Shown piece after piece: positions 1 through 5,549 of a stretch of DNA of 5,549 nt. How positions within the stretch are numbered: position 1 is the stretch's first letter; each line of letters opens with the position of its first letter. Under the pieces are notes generated by a model. The model saw only the letters and a list, made by a program, of their open reading frames with translations. It was not told the DNA's origin and ran no database searches. The DNA comes from Chitinophagales bacterium. Lineage in GTDB: Bacteria; Bacteroidota; Bacteroidia; Chitinophagales; UBA10324. The stretch lies in assembly GCA_026786335.1 (NCBI GenBank), contig JAJAYG010000070.1, forward strand, positions 1 to 5,549, in the 5' to 3' direction. A program made the translations under genes and the position numbers.

Positions 1-633
1 GTGCGTGGCACACCAAATCGCGGCTGGGGATTTTGCCGACCAACCATTGATTTGCAAAATTATTTTGATGCAAATGATCCGCGAAAAGATGCTACCATTA
101 TTTTTCTTGGTGAAGTTTTCGACGGAGTTACCATTTTAGGTGACGGAAGTACTCCTGATATAACCTATGCCGATCCGCCGACCAATTTAATTGTGAAAGA
201 AATAGAATGTTACAACCAAAAAATCTGGATACCGGGTACAGGTACTTCCACTCAGTGGGGTACCAATCGCCGATTACTTAGATACGCAGATGTATTGTTA
301 ATGGCTGCAGAAGCACTGAATGAAAACGGAAAATCTGCAGATGCACTCACTTACTTAAATCAGGTAAGAGCAAGAGCAAGACAGGGGGATAATTCAATTC
401 TGCCTGACATAATTGAAGCTGAAAAAAATGCACTACGTGATTTAATTTTAAATGAACGCAGATATGAACTAAGTTTGGAGGCAAATCGCTTTTGGGATTT
501 GATAAGAACTGGTAAAGCACAACAAGTACTCGGTACATTAGGATTTATTTCAGGCAAAAACGAATTACTTCCAATACCACAAACACAAATTGATCTTTCG
601 CAGGGAACATTAACGCAAAATCCCGGCTGGTGA
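1..633 (+). CDS. SusD/RagB family nutrient-uptake lipoprotein, C-terminal part (5' truncated)
   Basis: This is the last 210 codons of a SusD-like protein. The frame is open from the first base, so the leading GTG is an internal valine codon and not a start; full-length members are roughly 450-600 residues. SusD proteins are outer-membrane surface lipoproteins that cap a SusC TonB-dependent transporter and bind glycan for import. Visible hallmarks are the helical TPR-like segment RRLLRYADVLLMAAEALNE (about residues 90-108) followed by ALTYLNQVRARA, the block LILNERRYELSLEANRFWDL (about 148-167), and the family-typical ending ELLPIPQTQIDL...LTQNPGW. The N-terminal lipobox and most of the glycan-binding face lie outside the window. 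A susC-like gene is expected just upstream. The next gene starts 83 bp downstream on the same strand, with no terminator between, so the two are probably co-transcribed. Family assignment is firm; the ligand is inferred only from neighbours. Confidence 0.95.
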   Translation: MRGTPNRGWGFCRPTIDLQNYFDANDPRKDATIIFLGEVFDGVTILGDGSTPDITYADPPTNLIVKEIECYNQKIWIPGTGTSTQWGTNRRLLRYADVLLMAAEALNENGKSADALTYLNQVRARARQGDNSILPDIIEAEKNALRDLILNERRYELSLEANRFWDLIRTGKAQQVLGTLGFISGKNELLPIPQTQIDLSQGTLTQNPGW

Positions 634-661
634 TAAAAATCTTTTCAATAAATCAATTAAA

Positions 662-699
662 TTTTTTAACCAATTTTTCTTAACCAATTTTTTAACCAA
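662..699 (+). repeat. Three-copy AT-rich tandem repeat (TTTTTTAACCAA-type) in the susD-lamG spacer
   Basis: The unit TTTTTTAACCAA occurs at 662-673 and 688-699. Between them, at 674-687, is a two-base-longer variant, TTTTTCTTAACCAA. The array fills most of the 83-bp spacer and ends 17 bp before the next start codon. I see no inverted repeat in it that would form a stable hairpin, so it is not a terminator. It could be replication-slippage debris, or a set of unpaired RNA sites in the leader of the downstream gene. Its function is unknown. Confidence 0.7.
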
Positions 700-700
700 T

Positions 701-716
701 TAAACTTAAAACAAAA
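701..716 (+). promoter_or_regulatory. A-rich translation leader of the LamG lipoprotein gene
   Basis: The 16 bases before the ATG at 717 are almost all A and T, with A-runs (TAAACTTAAAACAAAA), and contain no GGAGG-like Shine-Dalgarno sequence. Bacteroidota genes commonly rely on unstructured A-rich leaders for initiation. This supports the ATG at 717 over the next in-frame ATG at 726. Confidence 0.4.
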
Positions 717-1979
717 ATGAAAAACATGAAATGGATTGCAAGTGCTTTAATGGCATTTGTTTTAATTACTGCCTTATTTGAGAGCTGTAAAAAAGATGAC
801 CCCGCATTAACGCTATCAGCACTTACAGCAGGTGGCATTGATCTTAATGGCGCATCAAGTGCAACCGGTGTTGCAAGCGATGCTAAGATTGTTGCAACAT
901 TTTCAACCAATGTGGATGCTGCTACTGCTAACACCAGCAACATCACTGTTACACGTGATTATGATAGTTCACCTTTAGCAATCACAATTTCAACATCGGG
1001 TAGCACAGTAACAATTTCCCATGCTGATAATTTTGATGATGGTGCGCTTTACAAAATTAGCATTAGTTCCGGTTTAAAATCTGATCAAGGTGTTGCATTT
1101 AATGCACTTGACAGAACATTTACCACAGGCGGAACATTTGCTCCTGCCGGCGCAATTGCATATTGGAATTTTGAAAATAATTCTGCTAATGATGCAACCG
1201 GAGCTTACAATGCAACAGAAGCTACCGATGTAACCTATGTAACATCAAAGAGCACTGTGCTTGGTAATGCTGCCTCATTCAATGGAACCACAACTTACAT
1301 TGAATATCCAGGTGGACCTTCTTTAATGAACACTGCAAGTTTCTCATTAAGTTTCTGGGTGTATGCAAACAGCGTGGGACATGTTGATGCAAATGGCAAC
1401 CCAAAAGGAAACTTTGTAATGGGAACAGGTTTCTTTAAAGGATTTCAGTTTGAAATTCCCGGAGATTATGCATGGTGCAAATTAGCTGCTCAATACGATT
1501 TGGATACTATTACCCAAGGTGATGATATCTTTTTTCCGGGTGACGGGTTCACCAAAGATAATGGTGGATGGCAGGGAACCACTTTCAATAAAGATTTAAC
1601 AGCAAGTGGTGGTGTAGCTGCATTATTAAAAGATAATTGGGCACATGTTGTTATCACTTATGATGCTCCTTCTAAAGTTGGTTCCATGTATATCAATGGC
1701 GAATTAATGAAAGCACAGGATTTTGACTTGTGGCCTTCTGGTGATCCTAAAACAGGTTGCATCGGACTTAAATTTGATCCATTGGCAACTGATGTAGGTC
1801 AGGGTTTTGTTTTTGGTTTTGCTGAAGACAAATCAAGTACATTGTTCTCTACAGAACCATGGGGAAATGTGAATTCACCCGATTCAAATCACTTCCAGGG
1901 ATTGTTAGATGATGTGCGTGTTTACCATCGTACACTCACGCAGTCTGAAATTACTTTGATGTTTAATTCAAGCAATTAA
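717..1979 (+). CDS. Surface lipoprotein with Ig-like (Big_5-type) and LamG/concanavalin-like domains; putative surface glycan-binding protein
   Basis: This 420-residue protein begins with a lipoprotein signal peptide: a basic start, a hydrophobic stretch to about residue 20, and the lipidation cysteine C24 in FESC. The lipobox is loose, with Phe at -3 and Glu at -2. The residues after it, KKDD, resemble the Bacteroidota lipoprotein export signal, so surface display is likely. Residues about 33-137 form one bacterial Ig-like module (IVATFSTNVD ... LYKISISSGLKSDQGVAFN ... TFTT). Residues about 146-420 form a LamG/ConA-like lectin fold, opening with AIAYWNFEN, continuing with AASFNGTTTYIEY and FSLSFWVYAN, and closing with FQGLLDDVRVYHRTLTQSEI. 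No glycosidase signature or obvious catalytic pair was seen, so a binding role is more likely than hydrolysis. It follows susD directly and is closed by a strong terminator, the position of SusE/F-like binding proteins in PULs. The ligand, perhaps beta-1,2-glucan, is inferred from the downstream enzymes. Confidence 0.85.
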   Translation: MKNMKWIASALMAFVLITALFESCKKDDPALTLSALTAGGIDLNGASSATGVASDAKIVATFSTNVDAATANTSNITVTRDYDSSPLAITISTSGSTVTISHADNFDDGALYKISISSGLKSDQGVAFNALDRTFTTGGTFAPAGAIAYWNFENNSANDATGAYNATEATDVTYVTSKSTVLGNAASFNGTTTYIEYPGGPSLMNTASFSLSFWVYANSVGHVDANGNPKGNFVMGTGFFKGFQFEIPGDYAWCKLAAQYDLDTITQGDDIFFPGDGFTKDNGGWQGTTFNKDLTASGGVAALLKDNWAHVVITYDAPSKVGSMYINGELMKAQDFDLWPSGDPKTGCIGLKFDPLATDVGQGFVFGFAEDKSSTLFSTEPWGNVNSPDSNHFQGLLDDVRVYHRTLTQSEITLMFNSSN

Positions 1980-1995
1980 TTTTTTAAAATTTATT

Positions 1996-2030
1996 AAAAA
2001 GGGTTTTGGAGTTTTTCCAAAACCCTTTTT
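1996..2030 (+). terminator. Strong Rho-independent terminator after the LamG lipoprotein gene
   Basis: A perfect 15-bp inverted repeat, AAAAAGGGTTTTGGA (1996-2010) and TCCAAAACCCTTTTT (2016-2030), flanks a 5-base loop, GTTTT (2011-2015). The 3' arm ends in a T-run continuing to 2031, and the 5' arm starts with an A-run, so the element could terminate transcription from both sides. It lies 17 bp after the stop codon of the LamG gene and probably ends the susCD-lamG transcript, leaving the GH144-GH3 pair to a separate promoter or to read-through. Confidence 0.93.
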
Positions 2031-2105
2031 TAATATTAGCCTGTAACAATTAGAATTCATTTATTTTCCAGTTTTAATTCATTCGGATTTTCTTAAGTTT
2101 TTGAA

Positions 2106-4139
2106 ATGAAAAACTTTTTAAAAAAAAATATCACAACAAGTCCTCTCACTTCTTTCTTATTTATAATGAAGTTGCTGTTCTTATTTCTTGCATTCTCCAC
2201 TTTCCTTTCCTGCAAAAAAAAAGATACTGAAAATCCTGCTGCAAACTTTCAACTCAGTTCAATAAGAGTTGGAACTACCCCTTTAAATACTTCCGATGGT
2301 TCATTCAATATTAATATTCCTGTTGATCAATTAATTGTTGCAACATTTTCAGAGGCGCTCGATGTAAGCTCACTTTCAAACTCAATATTTCTTATTGCAG
2401 GAAATGATACCGTGCCTCTTGCATTTTCATTTCTCGATGCTGATAAAACATTTTCGGCAAAGCCAAATTCAAATCTTAATAACAAAACAACCTACCTTCT
2501 TCAAATTACAGATGCATTACAATCTGCTGCCGGAAATTCATTCCCCGGAATAATTATTTCTTTCACTACCATCAATGCTTCTTTAAAAATTGATTCACTC
2601 ATCGCAGGTGGAAAAAATTTGTTAGTTACTTCAAGAGTAACCGACGTTGACAGAAATTTTTCTGCTATCATAAAATTTAATCACGCACTCGAACCTGCTT
2701 CACTAACTCCTTCTTCAATCAATGTTTACAAAGCAGGCCCATCGGCTCCCATTACATGGGCACTTAGTGATTCAAATAAAATATTAACCATTACAGGTAC
2801 ATCGCCATTGGTTCATTTTGAAAAATATACTTTGTGGCTTTCGAATATGATTAAAGGAAGTGGTGATGAAATTTTTGACGGATTCTCAAAAGATTTTTAC
2901 ACCGCCATTGATACTACTCCTAAATTTCCATTGCTGAGTGATGATGATTTGCTTAACACAGTGGAGCAGCAAACTTTTAAATACTTCTGGGATTTTGCCC
3001 ACCCCACAAGCGGGCTTGCACGTGAAAGAGATATTTCTGGCGATCTGGTAACCATTGGCGGAAGCGGATTTGGAGTGATGGCAATCTTGGTTGGCATTCA
3101 AAGAAATTTTATTACCAGACAAGAAGGTATTGACCGCCTCGAAAAAATTATTGATTTTCTTTCTGCCGCTGATCGTTTTCATGGCGCATTTCCGCACTGG
3201 ATGGATGGCAACACAGGCAACGTAATTTCTTTTAGCCCCAATGATAATGGTGCAGATTTAGTAGAAACATCTTACATGATGCAGGGGCTTTTAACAGTGC
3301 GCCAATTTTTGGATGCAAATAATTCGCAGGAAAATGATTTGATCACCAAGATCAATGCACTTTGGAATGCAGTAGAGTGGGATTGGTTTACAAAAAATGG
3401 TGAAGATGTATTGTACTGGCACTGGTCGCCCGATAAAGGTTGGGTAATGAACGTGCAGGTGAGAGGATACAATGAAGCATTGATCACTTATTTTCTTGCT
3501 GCTGCTTCTTCAACACACACCATTGATGCAACAGTTTATCACAATGGCTGGGCAAAAAACGGCGGCATCATCAATGGCAAAAGTTTCTATGGCTACACAC
3601 TGCCTGTTGGTGAAGATTATGGAGGTCCGCTTTTCTTTGCGCACTATTCTTTTCTTGGTTTAAATTCAAATAATTTGCAGGATGATTATGCAAACTACTG
3701 GACACAAAATGTAAATCATTCACTTATTAATTTTTCATACTGCACTGATAATCCAAAAAATTATTTTGGTTATAGCAATCAATGCTGGGGACTTACTGCA
3801 AGCGATAATCCAAATGGTTATGGTGCACAGTCACCCACAAATGATGTTGGAACAATTACTCCAACAGCAGCGCTTTCTTCATTTCCATACACACCTGAAC
3901 AATCAATGGCCGCACTTAAATTTTTCTACTATACCATCGGTGATAAAACCTGGGGTGATTATGGGTTTTATGATGCTTTTGATCCTACTGATGGTTGGTA
4001 TGCAAGTTCTTATCTTGCAATTGATGAAGGGCCTATTATTATTATGATTGAAAATTACCGAACACAATTACTTTGGAATTTATTTATGAGTGCACCCGAA
4101 GTAACCACTGCTATGAATAAACTTGGATTCACCAATTGA
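2106..4139 (+). CDS. GH144-like endo-beta-1,2-glucanase lipoprotein (PF10091 'glycoamylase' domain) with two Ig-like modules
   Basis: This 677-residue lipoprotein has its lipidation cysteine at C36 (FLSC), followed by KKKD, which suggests a surface location. The start is uncertain: M1 gives an unusually long n-region, whereas the in-frame ATG at 2166 (M21) gives a compact signal peptide, MKLLFLFLAFSTFLSC. Two Big_5-like modules span about 48-155 and 158-268. The catalytic (alpha/alpha)6-type domain spans about 276-677. It has the family blocks EQQTFKYFWDFAHP, SYMMQGLLTVRQF, YWHWSPDKGW, RGYNEALITYFLAAAS, CWGLTASDNPNGY, TAALSSFPYTPEQSMAAL and SYLAIDEGPIIIMIENYRT. Acidic residues D380, D384 and E387 (DNGADLVE) and E457 (GYNEA) match, in order and roughly in spacing, the candidate catalytic acids I recall from the Chitinophaga pinensis GH144 enzyme. 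The product would be sophoro-oligosaccharides cut from beta-1,2-glucan. It ends 20 bp before a GH3 gene and was likely co-transcribed with it. The PF10091-type fold is clear; the exact substrate is inferred. Confidence 0.88.
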   Translation: MKNFLKKNITTSPLTSFLFIMKLLFLFLAFSTFLSCKKKDTENPAANFQLSSIRVGTTPLNTSDGSFNINIPVDQLIVATFSEALDVSSLSNSIFLIAGNDTVPLAFSFLDADKTFSAKPNSNLNNKTTYLLQITDALQSAAGNSFPGIIISFTTINASLKIDSLIAGGKNLLVTSRVTDVDRNFSAIIKFNHALEPASLTPSSINVYKAGPSAPITWALSDSNKILTITGTSPLVHFEKYTLWLSNMIKGSGDEIFDGFSKDFYTAIDTTPKFPLLSDDDLLNTVEQQTFKYFWDFAHPTSGLARERDISGDLVTIGGSGFGVMAILVGIQRNFITRQEGIDRLEKIIDFLSAADRFHGAFPHWMDGNTGNVISFSPNDNGADLVETSYMMQGLLTVRQFLDANNSQENDLITKINALWNAVEWDWFTKNGEDVLYWHWSPDKGWVMNVQVRGYNEALITYFLAAASSTHTIDATVYHNGWAKNGGIINGKSFYGYTLPVGEDYGGPLFFAHYSFLGLNSNNLQDDYANYWTQNVNHSLINFSYCTDNPKNYFGYSNQCWGLTASDNPNGYGAQSPTNDVGTITPTAALSSFPYTPEQSMAALKFFYYTIGDKTWGDYGFYDAFDPTDGWYASSYLAIDEGPIIIMIENYRTQLLWNLFMSAPEVTTAMNKLGFTN

Positions 4140-4159
4140 TAAAAACAAAACTTCCTTTC

Positions 4160-5549
4160 ATGTCAATCAATAAAAAACTTTTTCCATTACTCGTGCTTGT
4201 TACATTGAGTTCATTCATCAAAATCACTGTTGCTCAATCATCGCGTGAAAAATTTATTGACTCTCTTTTGGGCGTGATGACCTTAGAAGAAAAAATCGGA
4301 CAGATGACGCTGCTTACTTCTGATTGGGATGTTACCGGCCCCACCATGAAATCAAATTACAAAGAAGACATTCGAACAGGGCGAGTTGGAAATATTTTTA
4401 ATGCATTCACTGCAAAGTACACACGCGAGTTGCAGCAGATTGCAGTGAATGAAACTCGCTTGCACATTCCATTAATGTTTGGCTACGATGTAATTCATGG
4501 TCACCGAACAATTTTTCCAATACCACTCGGGCAAGCAGCGAGCTGGGATTTAGCAGCGATTGAAAAAAGTGAACGCATTGCCGCAACAGAAGCGGCAGCA
4601 GAAGGAATCCACTGGACTTTTGCGCCCATGGTTGACATTGCACGCGACCCGCGCTGGGGGCGCATTACAGAAGGAGCAGGTGAAGACACTTACCTCGGTT
4701 CATTGATTGCAACAGCAAGAGTAAAAGGTTTTCAGGGAAATGATCTTTCAACCAACAACACCATAGTAGCATGCGCAAAACATTTTGCTGCTTACGGTGC
4801 GGCCGAGGCAGGCAGAGATTACAGCACAGTTGACATCAGTGAGCAAACTTTGTATAATGTTTACCTGCCACCATTTAAAGCTTGCGTAGATGCAGGTGTT
4901 GGAACATTTATGTCATCGTTCAATGAAGTAAATGGAATTCCTGCAACAGGCAATCATGATTTGCTCACAAATATTTTGAGAAATGAATGGGGCTTCAAAG
5001 GTTTTGTTGTTACTGATTACACGGGCATTAATGAAATGGTACCGCATGGTTTTGCTGCCGGTGAAAAACAAGCCGGTGAAGAAGCAGTGAATGCAGGAGT
5101 AGATATGGATATGCAAGGTGTAGTTTACTATAAATATTTAAAGCAATCAATCAATGAAGGCAAGGTGCCGCTTTCGGCAATTGACAGCGCTGTAAAAAGA
5201 ATTTTGCGCATCAAATATGATCTTGGTTTGTTTAACGATCCTTATCGCTATTGCAATGAAGAGCGTGAAAAAAAAGTGATCATGAGCAAAGAAAATTTGG
5301 AAGCAGCACGCGACATGGCCCGCAAATCAATGGTGTTGCTGAAGAATAACAACAATGTTCTTCCTCTTAAAAATGAAACTTCAATCGCACTTATTGGTCC
5401 GCTTGCAGATGACAGGGTTGATATGATTGGTTCATGGTCAGCAGCAGGTGATGGCAAAAAATGTGTTTCACTTTTAGATGGAATTAAAGCAAGGCCCGGA
5501 ACAAAAGTGGTGTATGCAAAAGGTTGCAACTTTAATGATGATACCACAC
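4160..5549 (+). CDS. bglX: GH3 beta-glucosidase, BglX-like, periplasmic (3' truncated by the window edge)
   Basis: The first 463 codons of a GH3 enzyme are present; relatives run to about 750 residues. The ATG at 4160 is followed by a signal peptide with a likely signal peptidase I cut after TVA (A25|Q26). There is no lipobox, so a soluble periplasmic enzyme is expected. The (beta/alpha)8 domain has BglX-type signatures: MTLEEKIGQM (40-49), GYDVIHGHRTIFPIPLG (D110, H113), APMVDIARDPRWGR (R165-R168) followed by TEGAGEDTYLG, KHFAAYG (K207, H208), and GFKGFVVTDY with the predicted nucleophile D286. The linker IKYDLGLFNDPYRYC leads into the second domain (ARKSMVLLKNNNNVLPL, ALIGPLAD). The acid/base residue lies beyond the window. 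The enzyme removes glucose from non-reducing ends of beta-glucosides. It starts 20 bp after the GH144-like gene, which suggests it finishes sophoro-oligosaccharides. The symbol reflects similarity to E. coli BglX, not proven orthology. Confidence 0.95.
   Translation, partial: MSINKKLFPLLVLVTLSSFIKITVAQSSREKFIDSLLGVMTLEEKIGQMTLLTSDWDVTGPTMKSNYKEDIRTGRVGNIFNAFTAKYTRELQQIAVNETRLHIPLMFGYDVIHGHRTIFPIPLGQAASWDLAAIEKSERIAATEAAAEGIHWTFAPMVDIARDPRWGRITEGAGEDTYLGSLIATARVKGFQGNDLSTNNTIVACAKHFAAYGAAEAGRDYSTVDISEQTLYNVYLPPFKACVDAGVGTFMSSFNEVNGIPATGNHDLLTNILRNEWGFKGFVVTDYTGINEMVPHGFAAGEKQAGEEAVNAGVDMDMQGVVYYKYLKQSINEGKVPLSAIDSAVKRILRIKYDLGLFNDPYRYCNEEREKKVIMSKENLEAARDMARKSMVLLKNNNNVLPLKNETSIALIGPLADDRVDMIGSWSAAGDGKKCVSLLDGIKARPGTKVVYAKGCNFNDDTT

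Noticed and set aside
1..3. GTG at the first base as a real start codon
   Set aside because: The protein enters mid-SusD with no signal peptide or N-terminal domain. It is an internal valine codon of a gene cut by the window edge.
2094..2103. TAAGTTTTTG as a Bacteroidota -7 promoter element
   Set aside because: It has two extra T relative to TAnnTTTG, and no TTG-type -33 element lies at the right distance upstream. It is too weak to annotate.
3766..4047. 93-codon + strand reading frame inside the GH144-like gene
   Set aside because: It overlaps the most conserved part of the PF10091 domain in another frame, has a low-complexity Met/Gln/Leu-rich product, and lacks its own leader.
2106..4139. 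Starch-acting glucoamylase (GH15) for the PF10091 protein
   Set aside because: The name comes from an old domain label. The sequence blocks are those of the GH144-like group, and the neighbouring GH3 beta-glucosidase fits a beta-glucan, not starch.
5248..5547. 99-codon minus-strand reading frame opposite the GH3 gene, and similar minus-strand frames at 2886-3197 and 692-946
   Set aside because: They lie opposite well-supported coding sequence (almost entirely so for 692-946), and their products have no recognisable domain. They are shadows of codon usage.
1..5549. tRNA, rRNA, CRISPR array, insertion sequence, attachment site or riboswitch
   Set aside because: No spaced repeat array, transposase, terminal inverted repeats or structured RNA signature was seen. 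The few gaps are 83, 126 and 20 bases long and are accounted for above.

Overview
The window looks like part of a Bacteroidota polysaccharide-utilisation locus (PUL), with all genes on the + strand. Four things point to this phylum: a SusD/RagB C-terminus, lipoproteins with SCKK-type sites after the lipidated cysteine, A-rich leaders instead of Shine-Dalgarno sequences, and a moderately AT-rich base composition. A Chitinophaga-like or related environmental lineage is plausible, but the sequence does not settle the genus.

Layout: (1) 1-633, the 3' end of a susD-like gene. The susC-like TonB transporter gene would be expected upstream, outside the window. (2) 634-716, a short spacer with a three-copy AT-rich tandem repeat and an A-rich leader. 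(3) 717-1979, a lipoprotein with one bacterial Ig-like (Big_5-type) module and a LamG/concanavalin-like domain, in the slot where surface glycan-binding proteins usually sit. (4) 1996-2030, a strong perfect-stem terminator that closes this transcription unit. (5) 2106-4139, a lipoprotein with two Ig-like modules and a C-terminal 'glycoamylase' (PF10091) domain. It carries the acidic residues expected of GH144 endo-beta-1,2-glucanases. (6) 4160 to the window end, a BglX-like GH3 beta-glucosidase with a secretory signal peptide, cut off by the right edge. No gene-free stretch exceeds 300 bases.

Working model (inference): the LamG lipoprotein and SusD capture a beta-1,2-glucan at the cell surface. 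The GH144-like lipoprotein cuts it internally, the SusC/D pair imports the sophoro-oligosaccharides, and the periplasmic GH3 enzyme releases glucose. The pairing of GH144 with GH3 is the best clue to the substrate. The usual 'glucoamylase' label for this family would wrongly suggest starch. The least described component is the LamG/Ig-like lipoprotein, a candidate beta-1,2-glucan-binding protein.
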